Of a DNA stretch of 64,000 nt, positions 42,803 to 51,025 are shown piece by piece (within the stretch, counting starts at the first letter, position 1; the number at the start of each line of letters is the position of its first letter). Origin of the DNA: RYN-230 sp963814645. Its GTDB lineage: Bacteria; Actinomycetota; Actinomycetes; Streptosporangiales; Streptosporangiaceae. A program made the position numbers and the translations under genes. Location of the stretch: NCBI GenBank assembly GCA_963814645.1, contig CAWFDX010000006.1, positions 34,819 to 98,818 of the forward strand, given 5' to 3'. The notes beneath the pieces were generated by a model that was not told the origin of the DNA, ran no database searches, and saw only the letters and a list, made by a program, of their open reading frames with translations.

Positions 42803-45800
42803 GCTCCCCCTCCACTCCCGCGACCGCCCAGCCTGGCTCCACATCGGACGGCTGGGCGGCTGGGCGTATCACTGTCGGCACCTGCACCGGGGTAATGGCG
42901 GTGCCACGGATCAGCGCGCCGCGCAGCGGCACGCCGCTGGCCAGGATGGATGCGGGCAGCCGGGCGCCGAGCGGCCCGCCGTCAGCGGTGCTGCCCGGCT
43001 CCAGGACGAGCCCGCACTTGCCTTTGGCCAGTTCTGGGATGAGCCCGCGGAAGACGCTGGCTCCATCCATCGTGGTCGCGGCCAGCAGCCGGAATCCGGT
43101 GTCGCGGATACCGCGGCAGCGCGAGGTCAGTTCTTCGCCCAGCGGCGTGTCGGTCAGCAGGTCGGCGTCGTCGGCGACGATGGCCGCCGGGCCTTCGGCC
43201 AGCGCCGCAGCCAGCGCACTCGCCGCGGCGGCGTCGCCCGCCGTGAGGTGGACCCGGATCGTTCCAGGGTCGAGCGCCTGAAGAAGCGATGATTCCCGGG
43301 GAGTGATCACGGCCAGCGGCAGGCCGTATTCGGCCAGGGACCGGGCCTGGACGGCCAGGGCGGTGCTCCGGCCGGTCCCGGGATGCCCGATCACCAGGAC
43401 CCCGGGCGAGTTGATCCGCACCTGAGCCAGCTCGTCGCCGCCCACGCCGACCAGGACCCCGTCCCCAGGCGCGGGCAGGTCGCGGGCCTGCTCGTAGGTG
43501 ACGGCCATCGGCAGGCCGTCCACCCGGAACGGACGAGAGCGGACCGGTGCGCACTGCGCCGCCAGCTCGCGCAGCGCCCGGTTCTGCGCGGCGCCCGAAG
43601 GCTCCGCGGCCAGCAGTGCCACCTGGAGCAGATCACCGCCGGGCATCCGGATGCCGCGCCCGTTCGGCATGCTGCGGGGGACAGCCTTCGGGTTGAGGCC
43701 GGCCAGCGTGTAGTCGGCGGGGTCAGCCATCCGGAGCACAATCTTGTCCTCGGCCTGGCTGGCCACCCGCCCGGCCAGCAGGGACCGGTCACCTGTGGCC
43801 ACGAACCGGATCCCGGCGGCCAGCCCGTCCCGGATCAGCCGCTGTAGCTGCCCGGCCAGGCGGCCGCCGTCGAGGTGTTCCAGCGCGGCCACGAAGGCGT
43901 CGTACCGGTCGACCAGGACCAGCAGATAGGGCGGCCTCGGGCCGCGGTGATTGCCCGTGCGGTATTCAGCCAGATCGCTGTAGCCGCTGGCCGACAGCAG
44001 CCGGGTGCGCTGGCTCAGCTCGGCGCTGAGGCGGTTGAGTAGCCGGTTGACCCGGTCGGGCTCGGCCAGCGTGACCACGGCCCCGCAGTGTGGCAGGGCG
44101 GACAGCGCCGCCAGCGCTCCGCCGCCGTCGATGACGTACAGGTGCACGTCTTCGCCGCTGACCTGGGCGGTCAGCGCCCCGGTCAGTGTCCGCAGCAGAG
44201 TGGAGCGGCCGGATTGCGGTGCTCCAGCGACGAGCAGGTGACCGCCCCGGGCCACGTCGAACGTGGCCGCGCTCTGCTGCTGCCGCGCGGGCTGGTCGGC
44301 CAGCCCGAAGATGAGCGGCAGCGCCTCCACGCCCGGTGCCGGTGACCGGGACGGCACGGCACGGGCCAGCCGGCCCAGCTCGATCAGCTCCGGCAGCGGT
44401 GGCTGCCAGGGGGAATGCTGCCGCCCGGCCCGCTCCTGCTCCGCCGCCGCCCGGAGGGCCGCGACGAGCACGGACAGGTCGGTGGGGTCGTGCGGATCCG
44501 GGGGGACTTCCCCGGTCTTCTGCCGTGGGTAACCGAGGTCGGCCCAGTGGAGCGGGCGGATCTGGGTGGCCGGATGGCTGGCCCGGGCACCCGGCCGCAG
44601 GCCGCCGACGCGGGCGGTCTGGAAGGCGACGGGGCGGCCACCGCCCAGCCAGGCATACGCGCGCCCCGCGGCGCCTTCCGCGGGAATGCGCGCGGCATCG
44701 AGGGTCTCGATCACGTCCCGGCTGTCGTCCGCCGAGGCAACCCGCAGCGCGATCCTCAGGTTGATGTTGGCCCGCAGGTCAGCCGATACCACCCCGGCCG
44801 GCCGCTGGGTGGCCAGGACCAGGTGGAGGCCCAGGGACCGGCCCTGAGCGCCGATGTTAACCAGAGAACGCAGCTGGTCAGGCAATTTCTCGGCCATGAC
44901 CGCGAACTCGTCCACCACGATGACCAAGCGGGGCAGCGGGTCGGCGTCGCCCAGAACGGGCAGTGCGTTCCAGTACTCCAGGATATTTGGCTTGCCGGCC
45001 CCGGCGAGCACGACCTTGCGCCGCTGCAATTCCGCGCGCAGCGAGGTGAGCGCCCGATCGACGAGGAATTCATCGAGGTCGGTGAGCGTGCCCACGGCAT
45101 GGGGAAGCTCATCGAAGGCGCTGAACGCAGCCCCGCCCTTGTAGTCGACGAGCACGAAGTTCATGGCGTCAGGACGATTCGCCACCGCCAGTGAGGCGAC
45201 GAGGGTCTGCAGCAGCTCGCTCTTGCCCGATCCGGTGGTCCCGGCCACCAGCAGGTGCGGGCCCTGGGCCAGGTCCAGGACGAACGGGCCGTCGGCGCGG
45301 GCGCCGAGCAGGGCCCGGGTGGTCCGCCCACCCTGGGCCCACCCGGACCTGATCTGCCGGGGATCGGGCGGGTCGAGGCCGATGACGTCCAGAAACCGCA
45401 GCCCGGCGGGGAGCGCGGTCTGGCTCGCGTGGCCACCGGCCTCACGGACCGGGGCCAGGGCCCGGGCCGCCGCGGTGCACACTACGGGCGATACGGCGTC
45501 GGCGATCACGCCGACCGCCTCGTGGCCCAGTCCCAGGACGCGCGCGGTGACGGCTCCTTCGTCGTCGGCCAGCTGGACGATGGCCTGCCGGCATTCTGGG
45601 GGCAGCTGCGCCGTGGTCTCGTCCAGGCACAGGAAGTAGATCCCGGCGGCGGGGCCGTCCCGCAGCAGCAGGCCGAGGCTGGCACCCAGCCGCAGACGGT
45701 ACGAGCCGTCGAGCACCACTATCTCGGCCGGCTCCGGCCCGCCCGGCCGACGGCCGACGGCCGTGGCTGGCCGCCGGGCTTCCAGCCTGGCGTTCAGCTC

Positions 45801-47162
45801 GGCCAGGCGCCTCGCGATGCTGCCGTCGTCGTTGCCCAGCCGCAGCAGGCAGTCGGCCGTCTCCGGCTGCCGGACGTGCGGTAGCCAGCGGAGCCATCCC
45901 CAGTCGGTGGCGCCGTCCGGGTCGGTCAGTACGGTGACCGACACATCACGCGGGCTGTGCAGCACGGCCAGGGACAGCAGCATGCCGCGGGCCACGGCCC
46001 GGGTCCGCGCGGGTGGCCCGACCAGCCCCACCGCGCCCCGCTCGGGCAGGGAGACCACCACCGGGGCGTCCCAGAGCCGCCCGCGGGCCTGCTCGGATTC
46101 CTCCGCTCCGCCGCGGTGCGGATCAGGCTGCGGCGGAGACCACGGCTGAGCGCCGGTGCCGATGCGCAGGGTCAGGAAGTCGTGGTCGGCGGGCTGGCGC
46201 TCCCAGAGCCGTGCGCTCGGCCCGCTGGCGATCAGCAGCAGAGTCGCCGGGTCAGGGTGCACCTGGCGCCGGAAGGCCAGATCGGCCTGCTGAGCCGCGG
46301 CCAGCTCGGCGCGGGCCTGATCCTGGCGGCGCTCGAATTCGGCCAGCTGCTGACGGTGCCCCCGCTTCCCGCCGCGCCGGCTGGACAGGGTGTTGCCGAT
46401 GAGCATGACCGGCGACAGCGCGATGAAGGCCAGGTACTGCCACTGCTTGAGAATGACCGCCATCAGCAGGCCCACTGCCACCGGCGCGACGACAGCCAGC
46501 AGCGGGAACGGCGTCTTGGGAGCGGGCTGCGGCGGCTCGGGAAACCGGATCGGCCGGGCCTGCGGCGGGTCGGCCAGCCGGGGGGAGCGGCTGTAGCGCA
46601 GTTCCCCGGGCTCGCCGCGGGACAGGGCCGCATCCGACTCCGGGGCCGCGGCCACGGTGAGAGCGGTCCGGCCCACCCAGATCAGTTCGCCCAGGCGTAC
46701 CCGGAGCTGGCCCGCCACCGGCCGGCCCGCGACGAACGTCCCGTTCGCGGAGCTGACGTCAGCGACCACCACCGAGTCGCCGTCCACCCAGGCCTGCAGA
46801 TGCTGGCTGGACACCTCGTTGTCGCCCAGCGGCAGCGGGGCACTCCGGCCGACCGTGAAGCCGTGCTCCGGCACGCTGACGCTGGCCCCGGCGGCCGGGC
46901 CCGAGGCGACCAGCAGCGCCGTCGTACCGGGCGCCGCCGTCGGCACCGCTGGGTGGGCCGGCTGGGTACTGACCACGGCCCCGTCGCGCAGCCCGGCCGA
47001 GGCCAGGGACACCGAGCCAGGCAACGCCCGCCCGTCGATGAAGAGCTGCCGGACCGGCTGGCCGCCGCCGAAGACCTCAGCCAGCGGAGTGGACGGATCG
47101 GCCTCGACGAGGAGATCGATGCTGCGCTGCGAGGTCCGGAAGGTCACCGACGCCCGCATCAT
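42783..47162 (-). CDS. eccC: Type VII secretion ATPase, FHA-EccC/EssC type
   Basis: A 1459-residue motor. N-terminal ubiquitin-like region (1-75), FHA domain (about 95-150, VGRSAPLPLGDNEVSSQHL and SSANGTF), two helices (about 215-255), then three FtsK/SpoIIIE ATPase domains. Walker A sites are GTTGSGKS (near 640), GAPQSGRST (near 980) and GHPGTGRST (near 1257); the last two have Arg for Lys. The FHA-first layout resembles EssC of Firmicutes rather than mycobacterial EccCa/Cb. It powers WXG100 export. It overlaps its neighbours by 4 and 20 nt. The FHA may read phospho-Thr made by the co-encoded kinase (inference). Confidence 0.93.
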   Translation of the reverse strand: MMRASVTFRTSQRSIDLLVEADPSTPLAEVFGGGQPVRQLFIDGRALPGSVSLASAGLRDGAVVSTQPAHPAVPTAAPGTTALLVASGPAAGASVSVPEHGFTVGRSAPLPLGDNEVSSQHLQAWVDGDSVVVADVSSANGTFVAGRPVAGQLRVRLGELIWVGRTALTVAAAPESDAALSRGEPGELRYSRSPRLADPPQARPIRFPEPPQPAPKTPFPLLAVVAPVAVGLLMAVILKQWQYLAFIALSPVMLIGNTLSSRRGGKRGHRQQLAEFERRQDQARAELAAAQQADLAFRRQVHPDPATLLLIASGPSARLWERQPADHDFLTLRIGTGAQPWSPPQPDPHRGGAEESEQARGRLWDAPVVVSLPERGAVGLVGPPARTRAVARGMLLSLAVLHSPRDVSVTVLTDPDGATDWGWLRWLPHVRQPETADCLLRLGNDDGSIARRLAELNARLEARRPATAVGRRPGGPEPAEIVVLDGSYRLRLGASLGLLLRDGPAAGIYFLCLDETTAQLPPECRQAIVQLADDEGAVTARVLGLGHEAVGVIADAVSPVVCTAAARALAPVREAGGHASQTALPAGLRFLDVIGLDPPDPRQIRSGWAQGGRTTRALLGARADGPFVLDLAQGPHLLVAGTTGSGKSELLQTLVASLAVANRPDAMNFVLVDYKGGAAFSAFDELPHAVGTLTDLDEFLVDRALTSLRAELQRRKVVLAGAGKPNILEYWNALPVLGDADPLPRLVIVVDEFAVMAEKLPDQLRSLVNIGAQGRSLGLHLVLATQRPAGVVSADLRANINLRIALRVASADDSRDVIETLDAARIPAEGAAGRAYAWLGGGRPVAFQTARVGGLRPGARASHPATQIRPLHWADLGYPRQKTGEVPPDPHDPTDLSVLVAALRAAAEQERAGRQHSPWQPPLPELIELGRLARAVPSRSPAPGVEALPLIFGLADQPARQQQSAATFDVARGGHLLVAGAPQSGRSTLLRTLTGALTAQVSGEDVHLYVIDGGGALAALSALPHCGAVVTLAEPDRVNRLLNRLSAELSQRTRLLSASGYSDLAEYRTGNHRGPRPPYLLVLVDRYDAFVAALEHLDGGRLAGQLQRLIRDGLAAGIRFVATGDRSLLAGRVASQAEDKIVLRMADPADYTLAGLNPKAVPRSMPNGRGIRMPGGDLLQVALLAAEPSGAAQNRALRELAAQCAPVRSRPFRVDGLPMAVTYEQARDLPAPGDGVLVGVGGDELAQVRINSPGVLVIGHPGTGRSTALAVQARSLAEYGLPLAVITPRESSLLQALDPGTIRVHLTAGDAAAASALAAALAEGPAAIVADDADLLTDTPLGEELTSRCRGIRDTGFRLLAATTMDGASVFRGLIPELAKGKCGLVLEPGSTADGGPLGARLPASILASGVPLRGALIRGTAITPVQVPTVIRPAAQPSDVEPGWAVAGVEGEHGSTAR

Positions 47163-47761
47163 CGCCCGGGCCCCTGCTCCCTGAACCGCATGGTGCAGGC
47201 CATCCCGTGAAACAACGGCCGCAGCCGCGCCGCCAGTGCCAGGGCCGACGTGGAGAAGGTCAGCAACACGACCTGGCTGGTGCCGGGGACCTGGATCACG
47301 TACTGCACGATCAGCGATACGGAGTGACGGCTATCCGGCGCGCCTCCCCACTCCCTCAGCCGTTCGATCCGTGCCGCGGGCCCGGCGGGCAGGGTGACCA
47401 AGGCCGGCGGTGCCGCGGGCGCACCTTCCGCGGCCGCGAGGCCAGCCCCGATCTCCTCCAGTGTCTTCCCGCCCGCCGGCCACGTGCTGACCAGCATGCT
47501 GGCAGGCAGCAGCCCGCCGGGCACGCTGAGGATGGTCGCGTAACCGCACAGCACATCCAGCGCCGCGCACGCCTCAACCAGGTTGCTGACCAGGACCTGG
47601 AGCATCTCCGCCCGGTCCCCGGTACCCGGTAGCCGGGCGGCCAGGTCGGCAGCGAGTTCGTCGGCCGCCACCTGCTCGCGTGGCAGCCGGATCGCGAACC
47701 AGTCCGCCGGAATGGCAAAAGTCAAGTCCGCTAGGGCAGACGGCCCAGCCAGTGTCATCAC
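47159..47761 (-). CDS. Secretion-operon protein of unknown function
   Basis: A 200-residue soluble protein, coupled by 4-nt overlaps to the genes on both sides. It begins ADLTFAIPADWFAIRL and has alternating strands and helices (e.g. HSVSLIVQYVIQVPG, VVLLTFSTSALALA). No membrane helix or signal peptide is seen. I recognise no family. Its invariant position between substrate and ATPase genes suggests a chaperone or adaptor for secreted proteins, in the way EspG serves ESX systems, but no sequence link to EspG is visible. Confidence 0.6.
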   Translation of the reverse strand: MMTLAGPSALADLTFAIPADWFAIRLPREQVAADELAADLAARLPGTGDRAEMLQVLVSNLVEACAALDVLCGYATILSVPGGLLPASMLVSTWPAGGKTLEEIGAGLAAAEGAPAAPPALVTLPAGPAARIERLREWGGAPDSRHSVSLIVQYVIQVPGTSQVVLLTFSTSALALAARLRPLFHGMACTMRFREQGPGR

Positions 47762-49119
47762 ATCCCCACCCCCAGCTCGACCTCGGACTGGCCCGAGGTA
47801 CCGACGCTGACATGCTGAACGGTGAGTGCCGCGGGAGTAGCAGGTATCCCGCCAGCCGGCTGCAGGACGCCGCTCCCGGAGCCGGGCTGGAGCGCAGTAC
47901 CGTCCGGCGCCCCGGCCTGCAGCCCCTGCAGGCCACTGGAAAACCCATCCAGACCGCCCGTGATATCTGGGCCGTCGTATGACATGGCGGGAATACTGGC
48001 CGACTGGGGGACTCCGTTTTGCAGCAGATCGCTGCCTACGGCAGTGCCGGAGTCGTAGCCGATCTCCCCCCAGCCCGTCAGATCAAGATCATCGCCTATA
48101 TCCCCGGTTTCCACGTTGAGCAGGTCAATGCCTACGTCAGCGGGGGTCGCGCCGGGCTCATCGGTGGCCAAGGCCAGCGAGTTGGCCACAAGGGCCACCT
48201 CCCCCACGGACTCTTCGGCGTCAAGGGCCGCCTCCCCCACGGCGCCGACCGCCTCCGCATCCTCCGCCGTCACGCCGAGGTAGGCGATGAGGGCGGGCAC
48301 ACCCACGGCGTCCGTGCCGGGCAGGACCGCCGCCACCACCAGCGCCACCAGGCCAATAGCGCCCAGGATTCCGGCGACGTCATCCAGCACCTTCCCCAGC
48401 GCGTGGAGATCACGCTGATGCCAGAGTTTGTCGAGGTCACCGGGGAGGTCGCTGAACGGCTTCACGAATATGCCGTCGAGAACGCCACCGGCGATGTCCA
48501 TGGCCTTGTGCGCGTCATGTGCCGCCGTGCCGCCGTCCATCAGGACGTAGCGGTCGAAATCAGTGATCAGGTTGTTCTGGATGCCCTCATGCTGTGCCTG
48601 CCGGATCTGCTGCACACAGCGCGCGGATAGCCCGTCGAGTTCGCCCAGCAGGTATGCCAGCCGCGAGGTGAGGCCGTCAACGGTCTCGGACGCGGCACGG
48701 ACCCGGGGCTCCCAGTAGGTGACCGAGGCGTGGTTGCCTGTGTTCCTAGCGTAGTCAAGCTCTGCCGTTGCGGTGCGCAGCGTGCTCTCGGCCTCCTCCG
48801 CCTCGGTACCCAGCGAGAGAAGAGCGTTATCCACCGGATACAGTCCGGCGGCATAGCTGGACAACGCAGCGGCCACAGTGGCGTAGGACTCGTGCGCCTG
48901 GCCGAGCTGTCCCGGCAGCTGGCCGAGGCAGCGGGCGAACGCGTCGGCGGCCGGGCCGGTCCAGTCGGCCCACGATCCCGGTGAGCGCAGCGCCTGCAGC
49001 TGGCTATCGGTCTCCCCGAGGTTGTCCCGGATGGCGCCGAACGTGCCGGCCAGGTGGGACACGCTGTCAGGGTCGGGCAGCCAGAAGGACTTGCCCAGCA
49101 CCTCCATGAGGCGGGCCAT
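47758..49119 (-). CDS. WXG-like secreted protein candidate with hydrophobic centre
   Basis: A 453-residue protein. The N-terminal ~200 residues are helical with GSWADWTGPAADAF, a WXG-like turn, and long helices (EAEEAESTLRTATAELDYA), as in T7SS-secreted proteins of LXG/WXG type. A glycine-rich hydrophobic segment (about 265-305) may insert in membranes. The C-terminal ~150 residues are acidic, then Gly/Pro-rich, with no toxin motif I know and no cysteine pair. It overlaps the WXG100 gene by one nt and the next gene by 4 nt. I infer the main large substrate of this system; no immunity gene is evident. Confidence 0.65.
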   Translation of the reverse strand: MARLMEVLGKSFWLPDPDSVSHLAGTFGAIRDNLGETDSQLQALRSPGSWADWTGPAADAFARCLGQLPGQLGQAHESYATVAAALSSYAAGLYPVDNALLSLGTEAEEAESTLRTATAELDYARNTGNHASVTYWEPRVRAASETVDGLTSRLAYLLGELDGLSARCVQQIRQAQHEGIQNNLITDFDRYVLMDGGTAAHDAHKAMDIAGGVLDGIFVKPFSDLPGDLDKLWHQRDLHALGKVLDDVAGILGAIGLVALVVAAVLPGTDAVGVPALIAYLGVTAEDAEAVGAVGEAALDAEESVGEVALVANSLALATDEPGATPADVGIDLLNVETGDIGDDLDLTGWGEIGYDSGTAVGSDLLQNGVPQSASIPAMSYDGPDITGGLDGFSSGLQGLQAGAPDGTALQPGSGSGVLQPAGGIPATPAALTVQHVSVGTSGQSEVELGVGM

Positions 49120-49427
49120 CAGGCCGCCCCATCCTGGGGAACAGCCGCCTGGGCGATCTGGTTGTCGGTGCCCCGGTAGTCCCCGGCCGCGTTGGCCAGC
49201 AGCGTAGTCAGCGCCTGGATGTTGTGGCTGATCATCGCCAGTCCGTTCGACCAGTCGCTGTGGAAGCTGCCCAGCGCGTTATACACGCCGGGATCCGGCC
49301 CCAGGTCCTGCCAGGCATAGGACGAAACCGTGTCACCGATGCCCTGCATGCGGGACTCGATGGCGGCCAGCCGGCCGCGCAATGCGTCCAGGCTTTCCGG
49401 GTCGACGGTGAAGCTGACCTCAGTCAT
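49119..49427 (-). CDS. WXG100-family protein (second)
   Basis: A 102-residue helical-hairpin protein from ATG 49427 (GGGGGA ribosome site). Helix 1 (DALRGRLAAIESRM) and helix 2 (GLAMISHNIQALTTLLANAAGDY) are joined by FHSDWSNG, a W-x-x-G variant of the WXG turn. The C-terminal YRGTDNQIA resembles the YxxxD/E secretion signal: Tyr, three residues, then Asp is approximated. It should pair with the first WXG100 protein and be exported by EccC. Confidence 0.85.
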   Translation of the reverse strand: MTEVSFTVDPESLDALRGRLAAIESRMQGIGDTVSSYAWQDLGPDPGVYNALGSFHSDWSNGLAMISHNIQALTTLLANAAGDYRGTDNQIAQAAVPQDGAA

Positions 49428-49512
49428 GATTCCCCCAGGCATAAGGTCTGCCGTTACCCGACAACGCTCTGTGCGGCGCGCTGGCCGCGCGCCGCACAGA
49501 CCCTCGACATCA

Positions 49513-49821
49513 TCAGCCGTGCATGGACTGCTGGATCTGCTGCTCCGTGGTGGCGTACGCGGTCGCCGCGTTCGCGAGCAGCCGGGAAATGCCGTCCAGT
49601 GCCTCGCGGAGGTTGGCCGCCGAAGTGTTCCACTGCTGGTACAGGGTGTCGAAGGAGGACGAGGCCGCGCCCTGCCAGTCGCCGCCGACCAGGGATTGCA
49701 CCAGGCTGCGCATCGACGCCAACTGGTTGTCGATTTCCTGGGAACCCGAACTCAGCCGCACCGACGCACTCGACAAGTCTTCCGACGTCACCTTGATAAG
49801 GCTCACCGGGCTACCCCCCAT
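49513..49821 (-). CDS. WXG100-family protein (first gene of secretion operon)
   Basis: A ~100-residue protein with canonical turn GDWQGAAS between helices, and the C-terminal YATTEQQI, matching the YxxxE T7SS export signal. GTG 49806 (VSLIKVTSEDL) fits a GGGGG ribosome site better than ATG 49821. It likely dimerises with the next WXG100 protein. It opens the operon; the ~90 bp upstream (49822-49910) are AT-richer than the surroundings and probably hold the promoter. Confidence 0.92.
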   Translation of the reverse strand: MGGSPVSLIKVTSEDLSSASVRLSSGSQEIDNQLASMRSLVQSLVGGDWQGAASSSFDTLYQQWNTSAANLREALDGISRLLANAATAYATTEQQIQQSMHG

Positions 49822-49827
49822 TGATCA

Positions 49828-51025
49828 AATTGCTCCGTCATACCGATGTTGTGATGACGAGGAGCGGAGACGGTTGGTTTACGCGTTCTAACTAAAATCT
49901 GCAGGCGGCCGTAGCCCAGGGTTCAGGCACACGGCTACCCGCGGTCAGGCCGCGGAGCTGGTACGAGCTGAACCGGAACGTGCTCAACGGTTCCGAGCCG
50001 ATGCTGCGGCTGCTCGAGGGCCTGCTCACAGGTGCCGTGCCGTGGCAGACCGAGCGTCAACCGCGAATGTTCGGCGACCTGCACGGGCTCGGACTGCAAG
50101 CCGGGCAGTCGCAATCACCGTCTGTATCCCGTGACCGTCGCGCTACCGAAGCAAGACCCCCGCCCGTCTCGGCCGTGTGGAAGGCGGCGCGGGCGCGTAT
50201 CGCGCCCGGGCCAGGCTGGCGCGCGCCGACTCCATGAGCTGGTGATCCTGGGGTGGGCGACGGGGCGGCCGCAGCGTGATCAGGCCAGCCCACCACGGCA
50301 GGCCTTTATCCGGCGGGCGCCGCAGCGCGCGCGCCGGGTGGCTGCGCCAGACCGCGCCGCGGCGCGACCTCAGCGCCTGAGCGGCGCAACGCACAGGCTC
50401 GCCGGCACCATCCGGCGCAACCACCCGCGCCCCGGACGCGATCCACCAACCGCACCTCTGCATAGCCGGCGCGGGTCTCGGGAGTAGATCATGGGATACC
50501 CGGGGGCTGCAGCGCAGTGACCATTTGCAAATACGGCAACAGTCACCGCCCGGCTGACCGCTCGCACGAGCTTGGTGATGGCCCAGGGCAAGTGTCAAAG
50601 CACCGGAGCAGAGGAGTTTGCCCAGGTGGCATGCCTGGAAGGCAACGGAGCGGTGCCTGGAATCGGCGGTCTTGTCAGCAGCGCGCGCCAACGGAAGATA
50701 CCGGCCCGAACACACGTACGGCGGCCCATCGGGCCGCCGTTGCTGTATCTTGCTGCTGTACTCACTGTTCGATTTGTTCGAATTATGCTTCTGACCAGGT
50801 GGAGCTAAGGAGATTCGAACTCCTGATCTCTTGCATGCCATCTGGCGGCAGCACGTCCACCCGCGTCCACCCCCGCAGGTCACCGTCCTCCTGCGTCCCG
50901 GCACGGCCACCTCTGTCCGTGTGCGTTGCGGTACTTCCGTGCTGTACCGCACCTGTCCCGCGGAGGGGATCCGTTCCAGCCCGATATGAAGGCCTGGACC
51001 AGCGGCTGTCCATGGCCATGAGAAA
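49828..51025. other. Gene-poor stretch with att-like repeat copy 3
   Basis: No gene is supported. It holds the probable secretion-operon promoter at its left edge, a GC-rich stretch related to 39050-39300, the repeat at 50522-50952, and then the left end of an ISL3 element. The ORFs that cross it are low-complexity. Confidence 0.5.
50522..50952 (-). repeat. Long direct repeat copy 3, with tRNA-Ala 3' half
   Basis: Imperfect copy of 39328-39763. It has the same hairpin (GCGGCCC ATC GGGCCGC, 50721-50737), the same spacing (about 280 bp) to the tRNA-Ala 3' half at 50800-50840, and the same tail. Here the T-loop is normal (TTCGAA) but GACCTC is GATCTC. Copies 2 and 3 bracket the type VII secretion block. 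Confidence 0.85.

Noticed and set aside
47758..49119. Polymorphic toxin with immunity gene
   Set aside because: No recognisable toxin domain at the C-terminus and no small gene behind it; the next gene is coupled to eccC instead.
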